A stretch of 64,000 nt of DNA from Plutella xylostella (GCF_932276165.1 NC_064012.1:12221501-12285500); one strand, 5' to 3'; numbered from the stretch's first letter, positions 1-12,933 are shown. Notes: generated by a model from the letters alone, not told the origin. A program made the numbers and translations.

Positions 1-634
1 TTATTATAAATAATCTCAAAAGGCAAAAGGCGTGGGCAAATCAGTTAAATTTTTACCACCGCTTGTGTACCAGTTCTGAAATCTATCTTGCAAGGATAGG
101 ACCACAGGGCATGCTTACCTTTTTAAATGCCTTTATTCTTGACCTTTAGCGGGATCGATAGCAAAACTGGTTGGGTATTAACACTATGTGCTGATTCGAT
201 AGGAAACCTAACTTCGGACTTTGAAATATGAGTTTAGTTACCATTTTGTTTTTGGGAGATATTTTATTGTATAAAGTATGTATTTTAATGTAGGTAACTC
301 TATAAGTACTTAAGTAAATATCTTTACGCACCTAGATAGGTACTTACATTATACATTTATATCAAACGCGTCCTTTTTCCTACCAATAGAGTTGTTAGCT
401 TGTCATCAATGTCCCTACAAATACTCTAACGAACAGTCGAATACGCGTGTCTAAGGGAGCTTTTCCACCAGATATGTGCTATGCTCCGTTTCTATGGATG
501 CGTTTACGATCCACCAATCACATTAATTCATCCACATAGCACAGCACTGGTGCATGCGTAGCATAACTGCATTCTCTGGTGGTAAGCCACCCGAATTCAA
601 ACCCCCACAACCCTAACCACCCCCTTTCCCCCAG
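1..634. other. intron/5' flank of the SMOC gene, no coding exon seen
   Basis: AT-rich sequence upstream of the first visible SMOC exon. I see no exon with convincing splice sites and protein similarity here. It ends in a pyrimidine-rich acceptor (CCCTTTCCCCCAG) at 621-634. The signal peptide and any follistatin/Kazal-type exons expected for the family must lie further left. Confidence 0.6.
469..588. repeat. short inverted-repeat element (MITE-like)
   Basis: The ends match in inverted orientation: TCCACCAGA followed by GCTATGC on the left, and GCATA followed by TCTGGTGGTAA on the right. The interior is about 100 bp and non-coding. It resembles a non-autonomous DNA element. No second copy was recognised in the window. 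Confidence 0.45.
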
Positions 635-3600
635 AAGGCCAGAGCTCATGCCTGTCAACGCTGCGCTACGCCCTGAGCGAGAAGGAGGGCGGGCGGGCGG
701 CCTTCACCCCTCGCTGCCGGTCGGACGGCGCCTACGCGGCGGTCCAGTGCCATGCGGCGCGCGGAGGCGGCTGCTGGTGCGTCACCCCTGACGGGAAGCC
801 AGTGCCTAATACCACCGTGAGGAATGGGAAGCCTGACTGCACTAGAACAGGTTGGTAAACCACGGATAGGCAAACGCTGGGCACACAGGAAGTGGGTTTG
901 ATGAAGAAGGGGGCGGCGGCTGGTGGTGCGTCACCCCTGACGGGAAACCAGTGCCTAACACCACTGTGAGGAACGGGGGGAAGCCTGACTGCACTAGGAC
1001 AGGTTGGTAAACCACGGATAGGCAAACGCTGGGCACGCAGCTAGTGGGGTTGATGAAGAAGGTGGCGGCGGCTGTAAGTGTGTCACCCTGGATGGCAAGC
1101 CAGTGCTTAAACCTACCGTCAGGAACGGGAAGCCTGACTGCACTAGGACATTTAGGTTTGGGAGACGCTGGGAAGACCGGTAGTAGGTTTGATGAAGAAG
1201 GTTGAGAACTTTGGTTGCTTCTGGTGCGCTTTAAGAGAGGACCAATATCTAGCAGTAGCAGTGATCGATTACGTATTATTCACTGCTGAGGATAATTATG
1301 ATAACAAGTGAGGCCTAATTAAATGCGGACTTTACGTGTCATGTCCATAAGTCAAGTCAGTCAAAGTAAAAGCATTTCGATGCTGTAATATAATCACAAT
1401 ATAATACTACCTTATGTGAATGTGGAAATCACCGAATACAGTTCGGCACATCAACTTGCATGTAAATAGATGATTACCTACTGATTCACCTGACGTCAAT
1501 AGGTAGAGAAGATACGAGAGAGAAGCAATCAGTAACCCTCCGCACTTATCACCTTGGACAAATGTGACATAGAGGAAGCACTTTAGCCATTGGCAATAAT
1601 TTAGTCTCGTGTATGCGTCGATATTATAACAAGTCGACATACATAGTTCAATAGTAAACTTCTGTAAAAGGCAATGTACAAAGCCGGAAGCCAGCGATCA
1701 AGGATTTACTCTGGTACTTGCTCCAATCACATTATATTGTTGTGGGCCACTGCCACTGAGTATATCATGCGTGCTTTGAACTGAAATGTTGGTACCTATT
1801 TTATAATGGAAGGTTTAGCTGCTATGTGTACTTGGGATCATCTACATCAACCAAATGAGGTGCTTTTTTAAATTAAAGTGAATTTCTCAAGAGTTAGGAA
1901 TATGCTGAAAGGATTGGCTAGTCAGATTTAGCGTCTGTCGCTGACTACCCACTATTTTTCACTGCTATTTTTTATGTATTGACCCTATATTGAATGTAGG
2001 TATAAATGTTGTTTCAGGCAAGTCGCACGCTAAGCGGAGGTCTTCAGCCCGCGGCCAAAGAAACAAAAAGAGTGAGTTGAAATTATTGTGATAAAAGAGA
2101 CCTTGTCTAGACTTTTCTTATCGTTTATTGACCGATAGTGCAGATTAACTGTATCTGATATGAAAACGCCAAATAGTTTCGGTTGAAGGGTAGATTATTG
2201 TTGAGTATTGTTTTACATAGGTATTTCTCTAGATTTCAGCTTTAGTGCAGTAAAGTTATTGACTAAAGAAAAGCAATCGTAAATACTGGATAAATAATAA
2301 TTAGCCGATAGGAATTTATTCTGCCCAGTTCCATTGACCGTTGTTATATATCCCGTAAGTAGTTAATTGTAACATGAAAATGCTTTTAACATTATACTAA
2401 CCTATTTGTACACCAGTAATTAAGTAAATTGTGAAATAAAGTTACTTAGAAACAAACAACAAACACAGCAATTCACTTCCCACCTCAGGTTGCTCGCGCG
2501 CGGACCGTGGCTTATTCAACGGCAATCTCCTAAAGATCTTCAGTGGAGAGTACGAGCGGGGCCGCTCGGGGGCGAAGCCTCTGGAGCACCCGGCCGTGGC
2601 CGAGTGGAAGTTCCAGGAGCTGGACCGCGACCGCAGCGGAGCGCTCGAGAAGCCCGAGTACAGGGGGCTGAGGCGGCTCATCAAGAAGGTTGGTGGATCA
2701 CGACCCGTCACGTCCCCTCTGCTGGGGATCGGGTCTCCTTGCTATAAAGGAAAGGTTTTAGGGCTAGTCCACCACGCTGGCCTAGTGCGAGTGGAATATT
2801 GTTTGTCAATTTAGCTGAAGGTTGGTCATCGTGGTGAAAGAATTAGCCAGTCAAAATAGACCCAGTTGCTGACTGTAGAGGGGTGTGCCCGACGTAACTA
2901 GAAACGATGTAAACCGATACGTCACTCGGGCAGGCTCCTATCATGCACTCGTTTCATGACTTTGTAAATGAAATGGTTGGATGCTGTTGCTGGAGGCCGA
3001 GTAAATACCTTTGTGATGATCCTGGTGTCCTTTGTCCATTGTGGACGATAATGCTTGTACTGTACTACTCGTGCGAATTAACTATGCACCTGACCGACAA
3101 AACCAGAGGTCATATTAACTAGCTTTGACGTACCCGGCGTGACCCCTGGTTCTTGCTGGCCAGGTGCACAGTTAATTCGCACAAGTAGTAAACTACTATA
3201 CGAATAAACCGAACTTTTACTTCCCCCAACCCTCCAACAGGTGGTGAAGCCGAAGCGTTGCGCGCGCGCATGGGCACGCGGCTGCGACGCGGACGGGGAC
3301 GGGGCCATCGCGCGCGGGGAGTGGGCCGCGTGCCTGCTCGCCTCGGCCGAGCCGCCCGCGCCGGACTGTGAGTATTGCTCTCCACCCGGGAGGGTTTTGT
3401 GGACTAGTTTGTACCGCCTCCGATGTTTAAAAGCCCCATTTGGAAGCTATAGATTTAGCTGTGAGTACTGCCCTCCACCCGGGAGGGTTTTGTGGACTAG
3501 TTTGTACCGGCTCTGATCTAAACCAGCGCCTTTTTGCAAGGTTTAGTGGACTAGTTTGTACCGCCTGTGATCTTTATGAGGCAGCTTTCCAAGTGCGGTG

Positions 3601-4526
3601 TACTGTCCTCTACCCGGCTGTTAGGTTTAGTGGACTAGTTTGTACCGCCTCCAATATTTAAAAGACAGCTTTTCAAGGGTGGAAAGCTATAGGTCCAGAG
3701 GCTTTGGGGGAGGCTTACGTCCTGCAGTGGATAGCTAAAGGCTGAAGAAGTGTGTACTTATACAGTGGCGAAGTATGATTGTACTTATTAGCTATCATGA
3801 AATATCGTGAGGTGAATGTAAAATATCAAATGAGTTAGGGAAAACGACAGGAATAGGGTTGTATGCCCCCTCCGTACCCACTTAAAGTGCCACTGTTGCC
3901 TATCCGACCCTACTGAAATCTTTCTCCATTCAGTCCCATAGTGAAAGTTATCCAGTAGGTTCGTCAGCCACAGTTTATTGCATGTAAACGAAGTCTAATC
4001 GCACTAACCTATCTGAGGTTTAACTACATCATCTCATGAGAAGATAAGAAACTCTTCTTATACCTAAATAATTAAATTTTAATGTGTGGTTAACATAAGG
4101 TAGAAATCATGCGCAATCTGATCCAGAATATAAACTGGAAGATCAATGGTAGCTCTGATCTGATGGTAACGTTATGAAAGTTCAATCATGTTTGCCTCAA
4201 AATATTGCATACCAACAAGAATCGTTAAAATAAAAATATTTTCGTATAGATTAAAGTACAGATCTAAAGTATCGATCTACATTATGTTGGGAGTGTGGGG
4301 TTCGTCACTCAGTAATGGTTTTATAAACAAACCGACCGCAGTGCGGTATAATTATTTTTCTATGAAGTATTATTTTTGGATCTCGCTGTAAATAATAGAC
4401 CGTCTGGAAAAGTGCTATTTTGATAATTCCAGCAGACACTTACACTTTGGCTACACATGCCCAGGGTATCCTAGTTCGGGAGCCAAATGTGTATGGCGCA
4501 CGTTAAGTAGGCCATAATTTTGTTAC

Positions 4527-4560
<34 letters not shown>

Positions 4561-7500
4561 TATGGCACAAGTTTGAAAGTTTTGTACTTTGTTAAAGTTT
4601 AAGATAAACACAAATATATCCACTGCAGGACATGAACCTCCTTAAAAACTGTAAGGATATTGCCATAATATGGGGGGTTGAAGCTGTCACAGAAACTGCC
4701 CGCACAGGAATAGAACCCGGAACCTTCGCCATAACAGTCAGATATATTAATATCTATAGTCGTATTCAATTTAATTTTAGATTTTGCAATTGTATTTGCG
4801 GTCTCCACTCGACTCTATAGTATAACCCCAACGGTGTTCGGTTCTTCAGCAGATTTGACCAGCCCACTGCCACTTCAGCTTGCATATTTTGATAGCTATC
4901 TGCTGTCGCTAACCTTAGTCCTCTGACGGATAACGCAGCGTGGGACGCCCTCCTGCCCGCTGGATTTACGACCTTAGGCGCGTAGCCGGTAGTGACTGGA
5001 TGAGGAAGGACGGGGACCGAGTGTTGTGGCGCTCTTTAGGAGAGGCCTATGTCCAGCAGTGGATGATTATTGGCTCTTGATGAATGGTATTCATCCGTAG
5101 GTAAGTCGGAAAACTTTAAAATGTCACCCATATCAACCGTGCTGAAACCCCACCATCCAGCCCCCCAACAAAAGCTTGTGCAAACATAATAATAATAAAT
5201 AGTCTCGCTCCGTTTCTTCATGTCGCTGACCGCAGACGACGACGCGGCGCGCGAGCCCGAGCCCGACTACGAGGAGGAGCCTGCGTTGGTGCCCAGCTCT
5301 GGTGAGTTACCTACAGTAAACTAGCAAATAATTACCATTATACAGGGTGTTGCAAAAGTGGTATACTAATCCGAAAAGATGTAATGTAAGGGGTCAATCT
5401 GAACAACGTTTGTTCTTCCTTTGTCCCTTTCCATTTAAGACGTGACAAATGTTCTCCGTCGCGCTCGCTCTTGACGCTACGCGATGTGAGTGAGCGCGAT
5501 GCAAAACTTATGTCACGTCTTAAATGCGCCCCGTGCTACTAGCCCAGATAGTAGCAAAATGGGATGGTCCGACCCCAAGCTATGCAGGCCCATATTACAA
5601 TCGGTATCGAACAGATGCCCAAGCCCTATTTTAGACCAAAGCCATATAGCATGGCCGCGTACCCACCAGTCGCAAGGCACTCGTTTTATTACTAAGTATT
5701 CAGGGTGAAACTCCACCATGTATACTTAATGCAGTAGGTAGTGCAAGATCCCTAGTGCTATCGTAACAAAGTAATATGTAGAAAGCTTACCTTCAAGAAG
5801 CCTTCAAGCCCCAAGGCGTACATATAAATTTGCATTTAGACTTTCAACGGACGTTCGCTCAATTTCTTGACATCGTTGCATGTAAAAATACAGCAACAAA
5901 ATTGCTATAAACCGTCCGAGGTCGAGGCGGAGAAAATATGTCCTTTTATGGTTGATTTACTTATGTAGTGAATGTTTATTTATCCTTCCGTCTGCGAAAT
6001 AACTCCTTTACTTGTCCCAGAATTTCAAGAAAACTTTCCTCTAACTTATCCAACCTACCCCTAACTTGGAGCTACGGACGATAGACTTGCTTCAATTTAC
6101 TATTCGTGCGAATTAACTGTGCTCCTGACTGACAAAAACCAGAGGTCATGATAACTAGCTTTGGCATACCTGGCGTGACCCCTGGTTTGTGTTGGCCAGG
6201 TGCAAAGTTAATCTACTTATCTACATATCTGTAGTAATGTTTCCAGTCCTGCCGGGGCTGATGCGTCCGTCGTTCCCCTCGGGCGCTGAACAGGAGAACA
6301 GGAGGGAGGACGAGGCTGACTGCCTGTCCGACAGACAGGCGGTGCTGGATGAACAGGTAACCACTATAACAACTGTACAGTGCTCCAAAATTGATAATGC
6401 GCATAGAAATCTTTGACAGATCGGTTGTTTTCGATTATGTGACACATGATATTGACTCCTATTTCTTTCGAACAAGATGCAAAATGCAAGTGTTTTTTTA
6501 AGGCTCTTACGATTTAATGATTTGGGTGTGAAGATCTGCATGTGCATTATTAATTTTGGACAAGTGTAACTACTTTGTAAAATGTAGCAAGAGTCCTATG
6601 ACGTTTGATTGAAAGATTAGGCCTGGTGAATAAATTCATTCAATTTTCCCTTGAATACAAAAAATGCCAGTTGAGTTTAGTAAAGTACATAGTACACCTA
6701 CATGTATTGCGACCTTAGACAGGAAGCCAGCACTAGTTGGATAAGGAAGGCAAAGAACTAGGGAGAGCATTCTAACTATATCTATATGTTACACCTATGT
6801 CTGGGCAAGCTGATGAATTGTTGACCATAATCATCGACCATGCTACAAATACCCACACAAACCTATTCCCCACCACCGAAAACCTCACCACACCTCTCCA
6901 TCCCCTAGAAATCCGGCCTCTCATCTCTATCAACCCTCTACGTGCCGGAGTGCACGGGCGACGGTCGCTACGCTCGCGCCCAGTGCTACAGAACAACTCC
7001 GTACTGCTGGTGTGTGCATCAGGACACCGGCAAGCCCATCCCAGGGTCTGCTGTGAAGGACAGGAGTCCTGACTGTGACGCCGCGCCGCATTATACTAGC
7101 CCTATGAAGGGTAAGTTGGGTTCTGTGTAAAGGGTTAGATGGTGTGGTTTGCTCTGTGAAACAGTGATTAAGAAATAACATGAAACATGGAATGACGGTG
7201 GTTGCATTCTAAGTAAGAGTAGGATGGAGTTAGATTACGATTCGATTGAGAGCGGTTAGTCCGTCCGCCATTTTCCTATTGTTTCTTTATTTGCACCCAT
7301 TTTATTTAACTATATAGGCAGAATAAAAGTAACCCTATTTAAATTAAATATAAACCACTTACTTTATGTACTTACTTACCTCAAACAAGTTTTGAGGTAA
7401 ATTCAGTTAAACTAAACATTTCCATTTCAGGGTGCCCAGAACCAATGAAGACAAATTTCCTACGTGATCTCATCAACCTATTCATTGTTAAAATGACGAC

Positions 7501-9423
7501 TTCAACAAACGGATCGGCACCTGGGTACCTGATCTTGAATATTTTACTAACAATTATCTTGATACGTTATCTAAGGCCTACTGATGGAAGTTTTTACCGA
7601 TCGATATGATAAAGGTAGGTACGTGCTTTTCATGTTCAAAGAACAGAAATTAAGCACCGGCTGGTATGGTAGCATTCACTTCGGTTAGGTATCTATGCCC
7701 TACTAGAATTTAGCGAATTACGTGCTATTGATGTAAGCTAATTTTACCTTACGGGCCCGTAAAGTTCACAAATTTTCTATAGCGACCTGAACAGTGGCAT
7801 AATTTTACTATCTTTAGCCTTTAGGGACTTGTTAACTAAAGTTCTTGCTCCAATTAATAAAACCCCTTCGTGCCATCCTCCATTGTAACTAACCGATCGC
7901 TTAAGGACAACGCACCGGCCTTCCACTAATAAACACTATACGACGTCACGCCGCCGTGCTACTCTCTCGCTCTCTCCCATTGAACACCTACGAGAGGAAA
8001 GGAGATCTTTTTAAGACGCGACGTCGTACCGTGTTTGTGTGGAATCCCCATGGAAGTATTAAGTAGTACTTATTACTTACATGGAAAGCCCTTATACCAC
8101 AAGCTCTGCCGAGGTACAGTTGCATCAATGTTCGCAGCCACAGTGACATGGTGAAGTGGGGAGCCAGCAAGGAGGAGCAGGCGGCGACGTGGACCTTCGT
8201 CATGTTGGACAAGGACAAGAACAAGGCGCTCGACCGACGGGAGTGGAAGGCCTTTCATCAGCTGATAGCTACTGCTGAGCAGGTATGTTGTACCTATGTA
8301 TATTTGCGGAAATCTGCGAGCATCACATAAGATGGTTTTGGCCAGCAATGGGACACTGTACCTAGTGAGCAGATTATGGCTATAACGGGAATACCTGCAT
8401 AAGGACTAAAAAAGAACGTAGCCTACCAACAGAATAAAGAGCTGGTTTATAAATGACGAACGGGAATGCATCTCTAACGAAGAAGTTTGCTTAGCGTTTT
8501 TGTCATCGAATCTTTTTCATAACCTATCGTCGAGCAGTCTTTCGTTTTTCTCCTGTACTTGATGATACTTTTAACAGCCTGAAACCACAAAATGCCGCAA
8601 TGCAATAATGCAAATGGACTAAGTACCACAACTTAAATTATGAATAAGTAATCCAATAAAATTCCCCAGCTCCGTCGCTGCGGCCGCAAGCTGCCCCGCT
8701 ACTGCGACGTGAACCACGACAACAAGATCAGCATCACGGAGTGGCTCGCCTGCCTCGACGTGTCGCAGGCCGTGCATGGGAAGACTGGTGAGTTGCAGGA
8801 GACCATGGTTGGCTATTGGTATTACCTAGGTAGTTTGTGATGTCAATACAACCGTCCACACATGGAGCCAAATACCAAAAAAAGGCACAGTATATTTTTT
8901 GAGAGCTCCATGTGTGGCCTGTATTAGCCTATTTGTCTCCTTTGATGTGCCATGAAAACCGACAGAGGTCCAATACGGTAAGCCGTAGTTATGTTTAATA
9001 TTTGCCAAATAGGCAAATAGTTACGTCAATTTAGCGTACCTACCTTCATAATCGGAAATAATATACTTATACTCCGTAGGACCCATAACACTCTATCCTC
9101 GGTGTTCCTCATGCAGCCGATACTGGATACATGGTTTCAAAACCATGACTGCTTTTATTGTAATACTTAACAGATACGTAGTAATTATTTAGTCCCTAAA
9201 CTATGGTATGAGCATGGCGCTCTAAATGTGGAAGGTAACTGATTCAAGTATTCGCACACTCCGAGTTTTAGCTAGGTATAATTTATGTTATTTGATGTGC
9301 GATGCAATCATTTGTTCTAACCGATCATTCTGTGTGTTTGCAGTTGAGACTACCAAGACACCTACAAATCCACGAAGAAAAGGTCCAAATCCATTGGAAT
9401 CAATACTGAAAGCGGACGATTAA
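635..9423 (+). CDS. SMOC: SMOC / Magu (Pentagone)-type secreted calcium-binding protein, 3' part, 11 exons
   Basis: Exons 635-850, 2018-2071, 2489-2688, 3241-3367, 5236-5301, 6247-6356, 6909-7110, 7431-7524, 8138-8282, 8670-8787, 9344-9423 (stop TAA). All have GT-AG borders and matching codon phases. Exon 1 gives a thyroglobulin type-1 domain (VQCH, CWCVTPDGKPVP, PDC). A short basic linker follows, then an EC-like module with canonical EF loops DRDRSGALEKPE and DADGDGAIARGE. After an acidic linker comes a second thyroglobulin domain (YVPEC, QCY, YCWCV, GKPIPG) and a second EC module with loops DKDKNKALDRRE and DVNHDNKISITE, each module having paired Cys. The tail is short and basic (NPRRKGPNPLESILKADD). 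The family is extracellular; Drosophila Magu/Pent is known to modulate BMP (Dpp) spreading. The 5' exons are off the left edge. The TY-EC-TY-EC order differs from the vertebrate SMOC layout as I know it. Confidence 0.85.
762..1190 (+). repeat. three tandem copies (~150 bp) of a SMOC exon end plus its donor site
   Basis: The last third of exon 635-850, with the first ~45 bp of its intron, recurs at about +149 and +301 bp (GTCACCC landmarks at 781, 930, 1082). Copy 2 encodes a degenerate GGGWWCVTPDGKPVP with an extra GGG. Copy 3 encodes GGGCKCVTLDGKPVL. Neither has an evident acceptor, so they look like decaying intronic duplicates. Confidence 0.8.
2699..2960 (+). repeat. dispersed lepidopteran-type repeat (ACGTCCCC...GGGTCTCCTT family)
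   Basis: It begins just after the donor of exon 2489-2688 with a CACGACCCGTCACGTCCCC-like motif, then CGGGTCTCCTT and CCACCACGCTGG. Related pieces occur at 13229-13290, 14855-14952 (opposite strand) and 30718-30785. The following block (GCTGACTG ... CACTCGGGCAGGCTCC) recurs at about 32690-32820 and in part at 33300-33365. The class is not known to me. Confidence 0.55.
3067..3187. repeat. MITE, copy 1 (GTGCGAATTAACT termini)
   Basis: The termini GTGCGAATTAACT and AGTTAATTCGCAC are inverted repeats about 120 bp apart, with inner arms CAGAGGTCA and TGACCCCTGG. A second copy lies at 6103-6217 in another intron of the same gene, which supports a mobile origin. Confidence 0.75.
3366..3660 (+). repeat. 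four degenerate tandem copies of a SMOC splice-donor region
   Basis: The junction of exon 3241-3367 (CT|GTGAGTATTGC) and the following GGGTTTTGTGGACTAGTTTG block recur. A second copy with CTGTGAGTACTGC begins about 3459. Partial copies holding GTGGACTAGTTTGTACCG lie near 3545 and 3630. Only the first joins to the coding exon. Confidence 0.75.
4534..4560 (+). repeat. poly(A) tract of 27 bases
   Basis: An uninterrupted run of 27 A. It could be the tail of a retroposed sequence, but I do not recognise the sequence to its left (no ORF, no tRNA boxes). A plain homopolymer is equally possible. Confidence 0.6.
4925..5075 (+). mobile_element. 3' end of a non-LTR retrotransposon (fragment)
   Basis: It contains ACCGAGTGTTGTGGCGCTC, GGAGAGGCCTATGTCCAGCAG and TGGATGATTATTGGCT, reading DRVLWRSL and EAYVQQW. 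This C-terminal/3' end is a very common lepidopteran LINE remnant. Further remnants lie at 3690-3765 (+), 25755-25850 (+), 45255-45335 (-) and 56805-56935 (-). It is 5'-truncated and non-functional. Confidence 0.6.
5341..5412 (+). repeat. end of a dispersed element with ACAGGGTGTTGCAAAAG terminus
   Basis: It reads TACAGGGTGTTGCAAAAGTGG then TATACTAA and GGTCAATCTGAACAA. Similar pieces occur at 35548-35640, 39486-39660 and 54061-54140, the last with TATACTAAGC and ATCATTCTAAACAA. It is probably one MITE family with variable interiors. Confidence 0.5.
6103..6217. repeat. MITE, copy 2 (GTGCGAATTAACT family)
   Basis: Near-copy of the element at 3067-3187. It shares CCAGAGGTCAT, TAACTAGCTTTG and GGCGTGACCCCTGGTT. 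It lies immediately upstream of SMOC exon 6247-6356, so its right end makes up most of that exon's acceptor-side sequence. Confidence 0.7.
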
Positions 9424-10470
9424 CAGTAAACGACTTTCAATCACATTTTAACATTACTGATACCGATACTTTAAAATGTGTTAAAATGGTGTTAAGTCTG
9501 GTGCGTCAAGATTTTGCACGGCATATAAACAGAAACATTTGAACGCACTTTATAAATAGAAAATTTTGTAGCCGTCAGTTTTGTTGTTGTTGTGGTAGTC
9601 ACTAAATTATCTTATTTATTTATTACAATATGCATTAGCATGTTTATATTAAGTAGGGACAACATTATAGTTCCATGATTTTGACTTATGTATAGTGAAA
9701 GTATTATGCTGACTAATTTATATAGTTCTTCTCAGATCAATTTTAGTATTATTATTTTATGACACAGAAAAAAACTGCCAGTGCATCACAACTATTATTA
9801 ATATTTTATACATACTTTGTTAATAAAAGATACATTCATTTAACTTATATAAAACGCAATCTTTCATGACATGTATTAAATATACTCATATGACTCACAT
9901 ACATAACTACTTATAAATACTTATATACCATTTCTATTAAATATGCTTACTCAAGATCACCGTTGGTTGTCGACGATATTATGTATTGCTAATGAAATAA
10001 TTATTAGGTATTTATAATACGGTAGCTATGTAGCTATTACCTGAAATAAATGACTAATATTTATTAAATTGTGGCCATATATCTGCTAGGAAACATTCTT
10101 TCGAATTGGACGATAGGAACGCATTCTTCATTCATTTATGTATTCATACTTTATATGCATTTAACGATATCATCACATTTAATTGAACTGAGCTTTATTG
10201 GATTGTCCTGAAAATAGAGGACAAATTATTTGTTTGTAATTTGATGTTGTGTGTCTCGTATTGTTTTATGTTGTTGAAGTACTTTTCATCACAGACTTGC
10301 TATTCAAAAATAGTGAATTATATTTATGTACGCTGCGATGCATTGCATTTACTGATTATTAAGAACAATGATGTATTCATAGTATTTAATTTAATTAGTC
10401 ACTATTTAATCATAAGGCATATGTGATATTTTTTTATTCTTATTATAACCATTATGAAATAAATGGAATA
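9424..10470 (+). other. probable 3' UTR of the SMOC gene
   Basis: AT-rich sequence after the SMOC stop. AATAAA-type signals occur near 9821 (TTAATAAAAG), 10041 (TGAAATAAATG) and 10455 (ATGAAATAAATGG). Which is used cannot be decided from sequence. Confidence 0.5.
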
Positions 10471-12933
10471 ATTTAATATAGAAGACTTTATTTTATTATT
10501 TTCCGAATAGACCTACTCATAAATATCGTTATACATTTTTTAAACTCTGTACAAAAGGAAATTAAATTTTAAAAAATACAACGATGTTTAAAGTTTCAGA
10601 TGCCTATATTTAAAAAAAACATAGTAAGAAATACAGATACAAAAAGTTAACTTCTCAACCGGTGACTAGCTTTTAATATCTGAATTATTTTACATGCAAC
10701 TGGCCAAACTATCGGGAGCCACTTTTAACTTAATTACACGTTATTAGATACTCCCTGTAAATATATTTACAATTTTACATGCAACATTACAATATGTTTT
10801 TTTGGGAATAAGCTCTGTTATTCTCACTTATTCAATAAATGTACATAATAAGGCGTTGTTAAATTTTACCTCAAGAAGTTGTTGATTATTAACAAAATTT
10901 CACCCTTACATCTTCTAAATAAAGAACTGAAGGTAAAAACCTGTCAAGATACTACGTCATAATAGTACCTAAATAAAAAGGGTTATTATTTATATCTGCA
11001 ATATACAATATTCGTTTAAAACCAGTAAATCATTGCTAGTGTTATAAATGTACAACCCAAATGCAAGTACAACAATGCATTTTTAGTGTTAACTAAGATT
11101 TTACATTTAAAATTAACTTTACATTATTAGGAAAGTATATCACTAGATTTTTGACTCATTTCACTAAAGTAAACATACTGAGAGTTGTAGTAAACGGTAG
11201 TTTATGGTGTGACGACTTGTTGCATTAAATACTGATAGTAATTTAATTGAAGAACTCTTAGAAATAAGAATTATTTACCTACAACATGTTATTTTCAAAT
11301 CCCAAATATAAGGTTGGACAGGTTTTGAATGCTTATTGAATAAGTAGAATTTTTTATAAACATAGACGACCCTAGGAGTCATATTTTTAAGTACTTTCAA
11401 TACCACTATGGAAGTTGAGATAGTCTGTCTATTATTGATTTACTTAGATAATAAAAATATTTGCCTATTTTTATATAATACATACAATACATCATATTGA
11501 CAAAAAAAACCTTATTCACAGTTTAATTAACCTATAAATTTAACCGATTTTGGTACTAATATATGTTGCACAGAACATTATGCTGCAGTATTCGTAACTC
11601 AAAAACCAGATCAGGATTTACTAAATGTGCCTATACTTACAGTTACTGAAACATATAAAAGTAGCGTTGAAGATAAATAAAACAATTCAGCTATAGATAT
11701 ATAACCGAGAAGGCATAATATCTATCTATGGAGATAAGTAAACAAGACTTCAAGAAATCGTGCCTCTTCAACACAGGGTTCAAGTCGGTTGTGCTTTGTG
11801 CTGTTCGGTTGTGAAACGTGGAGAGTGACAAAGGAATTAATGAACCAACCGCGAGTGAAAGTGCCAATTTCTCCATAGTCGGTTAGAGCATAACCAGGTA
11901 TTATTGGTTGTCTTTTGACACATCTGTCAAGAATTTAGTATGAAGATGACATGTAATTGATCAACCAATACTACCTGATTACGATTTAACCGACTATTTT
12001 GAAATTGGAGCTAAGGCCGTCAATAATCCATATAATCTTCTGGCCGAACATAATCCAAAATGGACTCATACTATATTTGAAAAATTATATGAAAGGTGCG
12101 GGGTACTATACGGCAAACGGAGAAAAGTTATTATTGGAGCGTTAACAATAGAATGTATAGATATAGCAATAATACTGGTAGAGGTCGCATTGTATTTCTA
12201 TAATCTCGTCTTGTTTTATGCAACATTCATAATGAGCAAAAGAAGAGGTAGGTTTATAAATACTTTGATAGACTTCATTAAACTTGTAAGAATCTCAGCT
12301 TGAAAAATATGAATATTTTAAGCCCAAAAAGGCTCAATTTCTTGTATTGATTGGACAGGTTCTTGTATCTAGTATACAGTTATGATCAACATAATAAATA
12401 ATCGTTATACACTATATTACGTGCTGTGAACTTGTGATGGTATTTACTGAGAAACACTATTCCAATAAATTATTACAAACCATTTAATAAATAGATCAAC
12501 ACACAACACTCGAACCTAATACAAATCATTTTCATCCGTGTTTTTATAAAGTGTAAAATAAACTGTTGTAGATTTAATCATACATAATAGTATGTTCATC
12601 ACGTTGTAAGGCACACCTCATCACTTTTTCATCAACATTCTCACTCAGCCGACATTTCTTTAGAAATTGCCTAAAAATCATCGCCATAAATTACAATATA
12701 AACTAACTACCTAAACTATAGTAAAACAGTTTGTATAGGAGACAAATTGGTCTTCTGTAATGACATAGAAAGACCGTACATATTTGTACCTTCAAATATT
12801 TTCGCGAAATTCCTTAGCATCACACATGTAGCCCGAATAATCGGAATCGGCAGTGTTTCATCGCATTAGTGATTAGAGCATTTGATCGTACTTTAACAGA
12901 TATTACCGGATTCCTCTCTTCTGATTGGTGAGT
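10471..12933. other. tail-to-tail spacer between SMOC and the CEP350-like gene
   Basis: AT-rich, with no coding exon recognised. It probably includes the 3' UTR of the minus-strand gene to its right and a MITE at 11875-11996. Both flanking genes end here, so no promoter is expected. Confidence 0.5.
11875..11996. repeat. MITE (TAGTCGGTTA termini)
   Basis: The ends ATAGTCGGTTAGAGC and ATTTAACCGACTAT are inverted. The core CTTTTGACACATCTGTCAAG followed by ATGACATGTAATTGATC recurs at 29668-29815, where the ends are ACCATACTCTATTAGATC and ATCTAACAGACTATGGT. This is one family with two copies. Confidence 0.65.

Noticed and set aside
579..1036. Overlapping open frames on both strands (60-97 codons)
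   Set aside because: They are shadows of the GC-rich thyroglobulin exon and its intronic duplicates. Only the spliced frame gives the CWCV and PDC signature.
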